64,000 nt of DNA from Torymus aiolomorphi (GCA_036365515.1 CM070877.1:111430011-111494010); one strand, 5' to 3'; counted from the first letter of the stretch, positions 47,277-57,263 are shown. Notes: generated by a model from the letters alone, not told the origin. A program made the numbers and translations.

Positions 47277-48220
47277 TTAAAGTATTGCCCATCGCTTTTT
47301 ACTACTTTTGACCATCTTTCGGGCAGTGAACGAATGCCGCATCGGAAGAACTCTTCGTTTTAGATGAAATCCACGAATCGAATTCTGCTCACACAAGCTA
47401 TGAGCCATTGATCGAAACAAGTGGTAGTTGCTAGGAGCAATATCTGGAGAATCCGGTGGATGTAATAGCACTTCCCATTTAAGTGTTTCCAGGTATGTTT
47501 TTACAGGTTTTGCAACGTGTGGGCGAGCATTGTCGTGCAGCAAAATGACTTTTTTGTGTCTTTCGGAGTATTCCGACTGTTTTTCTTTCAATGCACGGCT
47601 CAAGCGCATCAGTTGCAGTCTGTAGAGATCCCCAGTTACGGTTTCATGCGATTTTAGGAGTTCGTAGTAAATGACACCCCTCTGATCCCACCAAATACAG
47701 AGCAGGAGCTTTGACCCATGGATATTGGGCTTTGCCACTGATGTTGATGGTTCGCCGGGCTTAACCCATGACTTTCTGCGCTTCGGATTGTCATAATGGA
47801 TCCACTTTTCATCACCGGTAACAATTCGATGCAAAAAACCTTTTCTTTTCTGCCGTTGGAGCAGCAGTTCGCACGTGAAAAAAATATTGCTTGGTTTAAA
47901 TTCACGTGGGACCCAATGTCCTTCCTTTTGGATCATGCCCAAACTTTTAAGACGTTTTTCCACTGTTGATAAGTCAACTCCCAATGACGTAGACAATTCT
48001 TTAAGTGTTTGACATGAGTCTTCATTGAGTAATGCCTCCAAATCATTATCTTCAAAATTTTTTGGCTGACCAGGTCGCTCCTTGTCATCCAAGTCGAAAT
48101 CGCCAGCTTTAAAACGTGCAAACTACTTCCGACACTTTTGCTCAATTAGAGCATGTTCACTGTACACTTCCACTAAAATACGATGAGCTTCAGCTGCAGT
48201 TTTGTTCATATTAAAGTAAT
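47277..48220 (-). pseudogene. Mariner transposase, inactivated
   Basis: A DD34D transposase reading from about 48,220. The N-terminal helix-turn-helix region contains KELSTSLGVDLSTVEKRLKS and the WVPREF-like linker (WVPHEL in relatives). Catalytic motifs are VTGDEKWIHYDN and LLHDNARPHVA. The third motif reads SPDIAPSNYHLF, so the last catalytic aspartate (position 35 after the second) is asparagine, from GAC to AAC. A stop lies near 48,122 (K-stop-F where W is usual), and a frameshift near 47,390 throws the C-terminus out of frame (SLPERWSKVV is readable in the other frame). The copy is dead; decay is moderate. Confidence 0.9.
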
Positions 48221-48459
48221 GAAGCAAAACTCCCCGCAAAAACACTTTATTCGGCACAAATTTTGACACATTCAATAAATTATAAAGTGTTGTTATTTAT
48301 GATTTGAAAAAAGGTTATGTACAGCAAATGGCGTCCTATGATAGCTGTTTACGATGTATACATTACTGTAGGTAACAACGAAATAGTGTACTGCTTGTGC
48401 CATCTCTTGTAAATCGCTACGAATTAATTCCAACACCCAATATGATCTTTGGAATGTTT

Positions 48460-49310
48460 TATTGATTTTTTCAATTTTATTTATAGTTATTGTACTTAAT
48501 ACTTCTGCGTCAAACCAAATTTTGTTAAGTAATAAGCGAAATTTGACTATATAAAGTGTATTGAGGCGTTAAAATCATGTTTATAGGTCTAACTCGCCAG
48601 GAATTGATTTTATATGAAAATGTTAAATGGGATAAAGTTTTGTTCAAATATTATCTACAACTTTTGTAAAAAAAAACATAATATAGTATCAACAATGTTT
48701 TAGTTTACATAATATTTGCCATTTTGTAAAAAACAATAGATATTTCGTTTTTTTTTTAATTATGCTTTCAATGTGTTTATCTCATTTAACATTATTTCAA
48801 TTAAATGTAATTTTGTATCTTATTATTATATTTTTATAACTATATGATCTTTCGAATGTTATATTGATTTTTTCGATATTATTTAAAGCTATGGCATTTA
48901 ATAATTCTCTGTCAAATTGAATCATGTTAAATAATAAGCGAAAATTGACTATATAAAGTGTATTGAGGCATTAAAAAATCGTGTTTATAGGTTTAGATAA
49001 TCAGGATTGATTGTACATAGAAATATTAATTGGGAAAAAGTTTTGTCTAGATGTTAACTATATATCTTTTCCATTTAATATTTTAGTGTAAAGTCAAATT
49101 CTTGAACAATAAGCGAAAATCGTCCATTTTATGTATGTTTAGGCGTTAAAAATCGTTTTTTTGGATTTAACTCGTCAGGAGTTGATTTTACATGAAAATG
49201 TTAAATGGAAAAAAGTTTTGTTTTAATGTTATCTACAACTTTCATATTTAACATTTTTGTGTAAAATCAAATTCTGTCAAGTTATAGTCGAAAATCGTCC
49301 ATTTTTTATC
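48460..49310. repeat. ~180-bp tandem repeats in the right foldback arm
   Basis: Inverse counterpart of 39,560-40,500. The phrases AAAATCGTCCATTTTATG and AGGCGTTAAAAATCG recur at roughly 180-200-bp spacing (about 48,560, 48,960, 49,130, 49,290). Confidence 0.7.
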
Positions 49311-49755
49311 TTTTTTACCGTTTTTTACCGTTATCTTGGCAAATATTGTCAGAAGCAAAAAATATTCAACAGGAAAAGCAGTTAGGCCTGTAGATATTAG
49401 CTTAAAATTAATTTTTCTAGACATTATGCTTAAAAATCGATTTTTTTAAATGTTTCTTTGTGCTCGCATTTTTTCAATTTTTCATCGATCTATCTCAATT
49501 GGGAACCAGCACTTAGGTATAATTAGAAGAGTATTTTTCCACAATCCCGAGGAAATCGGTTGAAAATTCATTGAGATAATCAAGCAATATGCGTACATAC
49601 GGGCGTACAGACATACATACATCACAGAAAACGCTTAAAACAGACTCATTTTGGCTGGGAAAGACTTTTCTTGTATTAAATTGTTAGTTTTTGAAGTCAG
49701 ACAAATTTCACTCTGGTGAAATTATAAGGCTCTCCCGAGCAGCGGTCGTGCCTAA

Positions 49756-50564
49756 TAATAGATGAAATCATTACAAATTTGTATGTTATTCTTCATACAA
49801 TTATAAAAAGTTGTAATTGAAAAATATTTCTGGAAAATCTATAATAGATTAAATCAATCCAAATCTGTATGCTATTCTTCATACAATTATAAAAGGTTTG
49901 AAAAGCTTTTTTAATCATAATTCATAATAGATATATATTTATATATCTTATAATTCATTTTAAATGTAAAACAATTCACGTGTGTACTTTAAATGACTAA
50001 ATGGATTTAGCTCGAATTAAAATATAAAAATTCGAAATAAGGATACGCGATAGGGCTTTTACCAAAACTTAATGAATTATTGTATTTATCTTCCCTCAAT
50101 CGGTCAGTTAGCGCTTTCGAAATTCTATCTTCGTTTATATGTTTCATCCCTTTATGATTTTTGAGAAATACTTCGAAGATATGTATTGAAGCGTACAATC
50201 CAAATATCTGGGAAACCCGAATTGAAAGCCTAGTGACTTGAAAACGTACAATTTGCTACCATCAAGATCTACCTTCTCGAAAAAAGGTGATCAAGATACA
50301 CTAAATTACCTTTGTCTACATTTTAGTGCATTCTACATAACAATATATATGAATCAGTATGGCTTTATCTGACAAATATCAATATCTTTCTCATGAAACA
50401 GCAAGCCGATAGTATAGTTCCGTTACCTTGCCGGAATTTTATTTGCAAATAACTGCAGTTATTAGCAATTTATAAAAGAATACTTCATTCACTGAGCTTG
50501 AAAATATAAAAAATCATCAAATGAAATTGAAAAATTTGATAATTACGAACCTTTCTCTTTGAGA
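49756..50564. other. Unassigned stretch with a short duplicated unit
   Basis: A ~100-bp unit (GTAATTGAAAAATATTTCTGGAAAA.. and TCTTCATACAATTATAAAA) occurs twice at 49,765-49,910, and related sequence flanks the left side of the foldback at 38,865-39,010, showing that the big palindrome was inserted into this local repeat. A 63-aa minus ORF at 50,007-50,198 is not recognisable. Confidence 0.5.
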
Positions 50565-50770
50565 AAGAAAGACGTCTATAACTAAAAAAACTTGAATGCC
50601 TGATTTAGTGAGCAACCTTAAAAGCCTTTACGATTTTTAGTTTATGCAACTTATAGTGTCAAAATTATATGTATAGGAATATGAATTGCGTCATAGCATA
50701 ATACATCATGTTTATATAAATATGAATATTTAACAGTAAATTCGTAACCAGAGTAGGTACTCGATAACAT
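50565..50770 (-). repeat. Outer inverted repeat, right arm
   Basis: Reverse complement of 37,649-37,697 plus 38,711-38,855. Ends with CGAGTAC-type sequence reading GTACTCGATAACAT at 50,757-50,770. Keeps the uninterrupted form of the site occupied by the 1-kb insertion in the left arm. Confidence 0.8.
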
Positions 50771-51398
50771 CTATCTATCTACTATTATATTAAGCAGCTT
50801 TACGTGTGCCGTGTGCCGTGGGTCGTGTGCCGTCTATGACGTCATGTCAGCCAGCCAATTACTTCACGTCTGTATGTACTCTTGACACCTAGACATCATC
50901 TTCATAGAGTACCTGGTGTCCTTCCTCCTAGATGATGTCTCGGCGACCTGGAGATCACCCTCACACCTGGACATCATCTACAGGGAGTCTCCGGTATTTT
51001 CGATAATTCTAATTAACCTCCTGGGGCTTTATCGAGATAAAGAAAATTGAAGTGCCGTTTTCATTTCTGGCCAATCAGCGAGCTGGAAATTTTTCAATAG
51101 CCAATCAAATTTCTCAACACCTCGAAAATTTCGCCTTGTACCGAACACTCGATAAGGCCCCAGGCTTTATCGAGATAAAGAAAATTGAAGTGTCGTTTTC
51201 ATTTCTGGCCAATCAGCGAGCTGGAAATTTTTCAATAGCTAATCAAATTTCTCAACACCTCGAAAATTTGGCCTTATACCGAACACTCGATAAGGCCCCT
51301 GGTGCTCTCCCTCGTAGTTGATGTTTCGTCGACCTGGAAGTCCCCCTGACACCAGGACATCGTCTACAGGGAGTTTCCGGTATTTGTTATAATACTGT
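50771..51398. repeat. Repeat cluster: ~95-bp direct repeat around a palindromic doublet
   Basis: Starts CTATCTATCTACTATTATAT, which resembles a Helitron 5' end (TCTATCTA..), but no partner end was found. The phrase GACCTGGA..TCACCC..CACC.GGACATC.TCTACAGGGAGT..CCGGTATTT occurs at about 50,950-51,003 and 51,330-51,385. Between them are two tandem copies (about 51,025-51,162 and 51,168-51,298) of a ~132-bp element with ends GGGGCTTTATCGAG and CTCGATAAGGCCCC. Confidence 0.7.
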
Positions 51399-51655
51399 TG
51401 TTAGAATATAAGGTACATTTATGTCGACGTATGAGAGAGAATGAATACGTAGCGCCATCTCGCGTATAGCGAGGCGCAAGCTAGCGAGAGCGAGCGGCCG
51501 AAGCGGGAGCTCACTCGTCCGTCATCCTCTGCCAGGAGCAGTTGTAAAGAGAGAGAGCTGTACTCAAGTTAATAAAGTTCACCGTTGTTACTGTTCACAA
51601 GAGAGTGGCTTATTTGAAGAAGCCCTGTGTCCCATCCACTACTCATTTCCTAACA
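51399..51655 (+). repeat. 5' LTR of the Copia element
   Basis: 257 bp, TGTTAG...CTAACA. Contains CGAGCGGCCGAAGCGGGAGC and AATAAAGTTCACC. Confidence 0.95.
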
Positions 51656-51745
51656 TGGTAGCAGTGTTCGTGGTTCTTTGATCCTGACTCAATACAAACC
51701 TCGGTGAGTATTGTGGCAGCTTGCCGCAAGAACAAAGAAAAACAC

Positions 51746-54697
51746 ATGAGCGTAAAGACAGAGCCTCGGGAAGTAAAAAGTGAAAAGTCAAGTGAAACTG
51801 AAAGTGAAGAAGAGTTTTACGATACAGAAATTAAAGAAGAGAAAAAGGAAATTCCTGTTGAAAGCGAGATGACATCGGAAAACAAAGGATTTACGTTACA
51901 AGTATTTGATGGGATACATTATGATAAATGGAAGTACAAATTGAAATTATTCTTGGAATTTAAAGAGTGCAGTGAAGTTATCGAGCATAATGAAAGACCG
52001 GCAGAAATAACAGAAATCGAGTGGAAGAAAAAAGAGATAAAAGCAAAAAATTATATAGTGAACAGTATGACGAATACACAATTAGAATTAATTATTTCAG
52101 AAGAAACTGCAAAGAAAATGGTTGCTAAATTGGATGAACATTATTTGGTGAAAAGCAGTGCTGTGAAACTGCTGTGTAAAAGAAAGTTACTTGATTTGAA
52201 AATGAATGAAAGTGAGAACCCGACAGACTTCTATAATAACTTTGAAAAATTAGTGAACGAGTTAAAAAATGCAGGAGAAAACGTGACAAAAGAAGATAAA
52301 TTGAATTACTTCTTATTAACGCTACCAGAAAGTATGTCGCACATGGTTGATATTGTGGACGCATTACCGGAAAAGGACAAAACAGTGGAATTTGTGAAGT
52401 CAAAACTAGAATTTGAATTTAAGAAGAAACATGGTGAAAGTGAAAATTCAAGATCAAACGCGTTCACGTTTGAAAAGAACAAACACCAGGACAAAAGGAC
52501 ATGTTATGTATGTGGTGGTGTAGGACACATACAATACGATTGCCCGACGAAAAACAATTCCGGGAATCGCACGCCACAGCAAGGAGGCGGCAGAGGAAGC
52601 CGCGCGCCACGGAGCGGTGGGGGAACCGGCAGAGGCTACTCGCAACAGCGAGGAGGCGCGAGCGGCCGAGGAGCCAGCCAGCAGCGAGGAACGAGTTCCA
52701 ACCGGCGTGGAAGAAGCGGCTACCGACAATGCGGCCGAGGCGCGAGAACTGGCGACGACGGCAGCCAAGCTGAGCGAGGCGCGGAGAAGAGCGATGCATT
52801 TAGCGCGTCAGTAGAGGTTAGGTCCGCGAATACAGTATACGGTAATGTGAATGATGGTAAAATAGAGTGGATTTTGGACAGTGGCTGTACTGACCACGTT
52901 ATTAATAATGACAGGTATTATTATGATTCGATTGTATTAAAAGAGCCAATAGATGTTAAAGTAGGAGATGGTAGGATTTTAAAGGCGACTAAAATAGGAC
53001 GAGTTAAAGGGAAATTTAAAGTATTTAATGATTTAATTGACTTTAATATTGAAAATGTTTTCTATGTAAAAGAGATGGATAGAAATTTAATGAGTTTTGC
53101 AAAAGTAACTGATAAAAATAAAATTGTCTCAATTGGAAATAGCTCAAAGATTTATAATGGAAATAACTTAGTTGGAATAGCTTGGAAAAGTAATAGAGTT
53201 TATAAAATGACAGGTTATATAGATCAAAGTAGTGAAACGAATATGTCAATAAGAAATGAAAAAATGACTATGAAAGAAAGATGGCATAGAACTCTCGGGC
53301 ATGTTAATTTTAATTATTTGAATACTATGTGTAGAAATCATGTATTGGAAGGTTTACCTAGTGAAATAGAATCTGACTATTTTAAGTGTGCTACATGTAT
53401 TAAGAATAAAATGCATAATATTCCTTTTGATAATAATAGGAAAAGAGCCAAGAAAATTTTAGAAATAGTGCATACAGATCTAAATGGGCCACATTCAGAA
53501 GGTTATAAAGGGGAAAAATATTTTCTTACGTTTATTGATGATTTTAGCAAATTAGCCAAAGTTTATCCGATTAAGTCAAAAAGTGAAGTATATGACAAAT
53601 TTATTGAATATATTAATTTAGTTGAGAATAAAACTGGAAAGAATATTAAAAAATTAAGATGTGACAATGGTACTGAATATTTAAATAAAGATATGTATAG
53701 ATTATTTAGAGAAAAGGGAATTGAATTAGAAACATGTCCACCTTATGTACACGAGTTAAATGGTACCGCTGAGAGGTACAATAGGACGATTATGGACAGT
53801 GCTAGGTGCTTATTAGCAGAATCTAAATTAGAAAAAAGGTACTGGCCAGAAGTAGTTTGTGCCGTGGCATATCTTAAGAATAGAACAATTGCAAACACAT
53901 TAGTAAAAAACAAATCTCCTTATGAGATATTTTTTAACGAAAAGCCAGATGCAAAATATTTAAAATTATATGGTAGTAAAGTATTTGTTAGAGTACCTGA
54001 GAGTAAAAGAAATTCGAAATGGGATAAAAAAGCTGATTTAGGAATTTTGATAGGTTATGATGTAACGGGGTATAGAGTTTTGATAGGAAATAGAGTTATT
54101 GTAGCTAGACACGTTGATATTATAGAAGAAAATGTAAAATGCATTGGATTTGATGATATTGATGAAGGAATTGGAAACAAAATTGACTTAATCCTTCCAC
54201 CTACTTCGACTCTTGAGTCAAGTAGGGGAAGTAAAACTAATTCGGAAACACAAGCTATAAATGAAAATGAAAATGAAAACTGTAATCAAGGGTTTAATGA
54301 AAATTTAGAAAATGTTGAAAATGAAGTTAAAGAAGTACCTGATTTAAGAAGGTCACAAAGAACGATTAAAAAGCCTAGTAGATTTGATGATAATTATGTA
54401 TATCACGGTTGTATTTATGTAAGTTATTGCAGTGCAGATAGTTTTGAAAATTTTGATAAGGCTATTGAAAGTGATGAGTCTAATTTTTGGGTAGATGCTA
54501 TGAACAAAGAAATGAATAGTTTAAAGAAAAATAAAACTTGGGAATTAGTTGAGAAACCAAAGAATGAGAAAGGTTTAATTGATATTGTTAAGGTTAGTAC
54601 AGAGAAAAATGTTGCAGATATTTTGACAAAGGCTCTTGGACGAGTAAGATTTGAAAATTTGAGAAGTTTATTGAATTTAATTTCAAGACTATTGTAA
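51746..54697 (+). CDS. Copia Gag-Pol polyprotein lacking reverse transcriptase
   Basis: The ORF is open from 51,704; the first ATG is at 51,746. Gag (UBN2/DUF4219-like) starts with FDGIHYDKWKYKLKLFLE and is followed by a zinc knuckle CYVCGGVGHIQYDCP near residue 250. A Gly/Arg-rich linker (GGGRGSRAPRSGGGTGRG) comes next. Protease: WILDSGCTDHV. The integrase zinc domain has HRTLGHVNFNYLNT and CATCIKNK. The integrase core has HTDLNGPHSEG, RCDNGTEYLN and ELNGTAERYNR (the DDE residues D, D, E). After SQRTIKKPSRF the start of RT is present (MNKEMNSLKKNKTWELVEKP), then LIDI joins directly to VSTEKNVADILTKALG, the very C-terminus of RNase H. RT palm, YVDD and RNase H catalytic residues are gone. The deletion kept the frame, so the ORF runs to a normal stop. 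The protein could make particles and integrate DNA but not reverse-transcribe; it would depend on an intact relative. Confidence 0.93.
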   Translation: MSVKTEPREVKSEKSSETESEEEFYDTEIKEEKKEIPVESEMTSENKGFTLQVFDGIHYDKWKYKLKLFLEFKECSEVIEHNERPAEITEIEWKKKEIKAKNYIVNSMTNTQLELIISEETAKKMVAKLDEHYLVKSSAVKLLCKRKLLDLKMNESENPTDFYNNFEKLVNELKNAGENVTKEDKLNYFLLTLPESMSHMVDIVDALPEKDKTVEFVKSKLEFEFKKKHGESENSRSNAFTFEKNKHQDKRTCYVCGGVGHIQYDCPTKNNSGNRTPQQGGGRGSRAPRSGGGTGRGYSQQRGGASGRGASQQRGTSSNRRGRSGYRQCGRGARTGDDGSQAERGAEKSDAFSASVEVRSANTVYGNVNDGKIEWILDSGCTDHVINNDRYYYDSIVLKEPIDVKVGDGRILKATKIGRVKGKFKVFNDLIDFNIENVFYVKEMDRNLMSFAKVTDKNKIVSIGNSSKIYNGNNLVGIAWKSNRVYKMTGYIDQSSETNMSIRNEKMTMKERWHRTLGHVNFNYLNTMCRNHVLEGLPSEIESDYFKCATCIKNKMHNIPFDNNRKRAKKILEIVHTDLNGPHSEGYKGEKYFLTFIDDFSKLAKVYPIKSKSEVYDKFIEYINLVENKTGKNIKKLRCDNGTEYLNKDMYRLFREKGIELETCPPYVHELNGTAERYNRTIMDSARCLLAESKLEKRYWPEVVCAVAYLKNRTIANTLVKNKSPYEIFFNEKPDAKYLKLYGSKVFVRVPESKRNSKWDKKADLGILIGYDVTGYRVLIGNRVIVARHVDIIEENVKCIGFDDIDEGIGNKIDLILPPTSTLESSRGSKTNSETQAINENENENCNQGFNENLENVENEVKEVPDLRRSQRTIKKPSRFDDNYVYHGCIYVSYCSADSFENFDKAIESDESNFWVDAMNKEMNSLKKNKTWELVEKPKNEKGLIDIVKVSTEKNVADILTKALGRVRFENLRSLLNLISRLL

Positions 54698-54725
54698 TTG
54701 CGAGAAACATAAATGTAAGGAGGCG

Positions 54726-54982
54726 TGTTAGAATATAAGGTACATTTATGTCGACGTATGAGAGAGAATGAATACGTAGCGCCATTTCGCGTATAGCGAG
54801 GCGCAAGCTAGCGAGAGCGAGCGGCCGAAGCGGGAGCTCACTCGTCCGTCATCCTCTGCCAGGAGCAGTTGTAAAGAGAGAGAGCTGTACTCAAGTTAAT
54901 AAAGTTCACCGTTGTTACTGTTCACAAGAGAGTGGCTTATTTGAAGAAGCCCTGTGTCCCATCCACTACTCATTTCCTAACA
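54726..54982 (+). repeat. 3' LTR of the Copia element
   Basis: 257 bp, one difference from the 5' LTR by eye. Followed by the ACTGT target duplicate. Confidence 0.95.
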
Positions 54983-55009
54983 ACTGTAATTTATTATTAT
55001 TGTATATCG

Positions 55010-55290
55010 ACGGGTGAGCGGAAGAAGAACGTACCTCGGTGCGCAGATGAAGAACGACGCATCTCGGCGCGAGGATGAAGAACGACATATCTCTGCGCGA
55101 GGATGAAGAACGACGTATCTCGGCACGCGGATGAAAAACGACGTATCTCGACGCGAGGATGAAGCATGAAGAACGACGTATCTCGGCGCTCTTACGGCCA
55201 GTACATTGCCAGTATACGACGAAAAATACATCGCTCTTCATCCTCGCAGCAAGATACGTCGTTCTTCATCCGCGCGCTAAGATACGTCGT
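55010..55290. repeat. ~30-bp minisatellite with inverted units
   Basis: The unit GATGAAGAACGACGTATCTC plus GGCGCGAG is repeated about six times at 55,030-55,190, then appears in inverse orientation (GATACGTCGTTCTTCATC) at 55,230-55,290. It lies just beyond the 3' end of the minus-strand Helitron helicase. Confidence 0.85.
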
Positions 55291-56211
55291 TCTTAAAATA
55301 TATTAAAATTAACAGCGCTTTTTATTTTGTAATTGATACCGCATTTTTTTTTAATTTACAACGCATTTGTTACTTGTTGCCACGTTTAACTTTCTATTAT
55401 AAAATTTCATGAAAAACAATGTTCTTTGTATAAATACTTTTTAATTCACTTTTTTGACGTTCATTATAAAATATTGAATTGTCTGCAAGCAAAATTTTTA
55501 AATTCTTTTTTGAAGTTACTCTTGAAAGTGCTACATATAATTGGCCGTGGTTAAGAACTGGATTTGGTAGGTATACTCCAACTTTATTAAAAGTTTGCCC
55601 TTGAGACTTATAAATTGTCATTGCATATCCTAATCTTAATGGAAATTGCCGTCTTTTCATTTCGAATGCAATTTCGTCTTTAGAGGAAGTTAAGTCAATT
55701 CGTGGTATTAAAACAATATTCCCAGTCTTATAGCCGCTTATAATTTCAGCACTAATACAATAATTCACTAATTTTCGTACTATTAATCAAGTACCATTGC
55801 AAAGATCATCATTCAAATTAATATTTCGAAGAAGAATTACTATAGCATCCTCTTTTAATGTTTATGAGACGGTAAGCCATTTGATATTAATAAATTCAAA
55901 AATTCCACTCGTAAAGTTTCTTCTAAATTTTGATCATTATCATCTATAGATGAATCAATACTAATAATGCACTCTTTTACATCTCCTTCTATTTTTAATA
56001 ATATTTCATTATTAATATTGTGTTCATCTACGTTTTACGGAGCTAAAATGCTCCTCGTCATTGACATTCAATTTTTCATCAATATTTCTGTAATTATATC
56101 TTGGTTAATTAAAAATTCTTTTGGAATTTGAATTACTTCATTCTCCTCTTCAAAATCACAAAAACATTTGCCATCGCCAATATTGTCATCTACCCTAAGA
56201 TTATCTTTTAA

Positions 56212-56957
56212 GGTGGTTCTCCTCGGGCTCCCTGGTCAAAGCAGTGCTAAATGTAGAAGTTACCTAAAATTTAAAAAAACCATAGTTGTAATGTGATTTA
56301 TTTATTTAAAATGATAGAGATAGTCCATGTATTATAAATAAAGTGTATTTAACATGACTAAAATAACTTTTTTCACAAAATGGCGATTTTCTAGAAACTA
56401 GATATCGTCACTACAAACAATTGTTGATAAATCACTGGAAACTTTTTTGTTTCTCAACCGATTTTAGTTTTCAAGGTCTCAATTTGCTCCTTAAAAATTT
56501 CATGGGGACTTGCCGAAGGAAAAATTCAAAATTATTCAAAACTCAGAAAGTTATAGATAATTGTTCATAAACTCATGCACGTCGTTAAAATAAAATATTC
56601 TTTTAATTGGCTATAACTTTCTGAGTTTTCAATAATTTTTAATTTTTCCTTCGGTAAGTCCCCATGAAATTTCTTAAGGAGCAAAATGAGACCTTCAAAA
56701 ATAAAATCGGTTGAGAAACAAAAAAGATTCCAATGATTTATCAACAATTATTTGTAGTGACAATATCTATAAGTTTCTAGAATATCGCCATTTTGTAAAA
56801 AAGTTATTTTAGTCATGTTAATTACACTTTATTTATAATACATTGACTATCTCTATCATTTTAAATAAATAAATCACATTACACTATGGTTTTTTTTAAT
56901 TTTAGGTAATTTCTACATTTAGCACTGCCTTGACTAGGGAGTCCGAAGAGAACCACC
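56212..56957. mobile_element. 746-bp palindromic MITE with TTAA target duplication
   Basis: Ends GGTGGTTCTC and GAGAACCACC, with TTAA at 56,208-56,211 and 56,958-56,961. The arms are about 350 bp and mirror one another with a few mismatches (AGCAGTGCTAAATGTAGAAG against CTTCTACATTTAGCACTGCC). The loop is near 56,565-56,600. It interrupts the helicase, and coding similarity resumes beyond it. TTAA duplication is typical of piggyBac-type insertion, but the termini do not start with the usual CCY. Confidence 0.85.
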
Positions 56958-56984
56958 TTAAAGATATCTTGTCACAGGGTTAGA

Positions 56985-57174
56985 TTCCCTACCTATAACT
57001 TAGAGTATATACTCCTGGAGGTAGTAAGTTAAATGAGAAAATCGTGGTCGCTTTTCGTACGGTGCGAGAGAGAAAGAAAAAAAGAGTACCCCTCATCTGT
57101 CTCTCTCGCACTATGCTGTGATTGGCTACTCGCGCTCCCCTCCAAACTAAGATGATAGAACAACCAATCACAGT

Positions 57175-57263
<89 letters not shown>

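Larger units (their letters stand above)
45834..48440 (-). mobile_element. Mariner transposon with a nested HINE-X
   Basis: The TIRs are TTGGGTGTTGGAATTAATTC at 45,834 and its complement ending at 48,440. The right flank is TA and the left is CA, a one-base change from the expected TA. The other foldback material near 48,860 (ATAACTATATGATCTTTCG) shows the uninterrupted site. Subtracting HINE-X copy 5 leaves about 1.24 kb, the normal length for a mariner. Confidence 0.9.
39011..49755. mobile_element. 10.7-kb foldback-like composite palindrome
   Basis: The left arm, about 39,113-43,400, and the right arm, about 43,560-49,755, are imperfect reverse complements over nearly their whole lengths. 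Checked anchor pairs: 39,113-39,320 with 49,755-49,545; 41,220-41,360 with 45,690-45,545; 41,380-42,110 with 45,330-44,520; 42,350-42,480 with 44,290-44,150. Subtracting a LINE fragment from the left arm and the mariner from the right leaves both near 3.6 kb. The centre (43,411-43,556) and the left end share a GC-rich block containing CTAGGGGGGC. Flanking sequence GGAAAATAA / TAATAGATG suggests an insertion with TAA duplicated. No transposase is recognised. Confidence 0.75.
51399..54982 (+). mobile_element. Copia (Ty1) LTR retrotransposon, recent, RT-deleted
   Basis: The 257-bp LTRs at 51,399-51,655 and 54,726-54,982 (TGTTAG...CTAACA) differ by one base that I can find (GCCATCTCG versus GCCATTTCG). 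The 5-bp duplication ACTGT flanks both sides (51,394-51,398; 54,983-54,987). The primer-binding site follows the 5' LTR (TGGTAGCAGTG at 51,656), and a short purine run (AAGGAGGCG) precedes the 3' LTR. AATAAAG in the LTR (about 51,573) may serve as the polyadenylation signal. At 3.58 kb it is ~1.5 kb shorter than complete Copia elements. Confidence 0.95.

Noticed and set aside
50771..50800. TCTATCTATCTACTATTATA as a confirmed Helitron 5' end
   Set aside because: Resembles such ends, but no matching 3' end with hairpin and CTRR could be tied to it.
52464..52814. 90-111 aa ORFs on both strands overlapping the Copia linker
   Set aside because: Shadows of the Gly/Arg-rich, GC-rich part of the Copia ORF.
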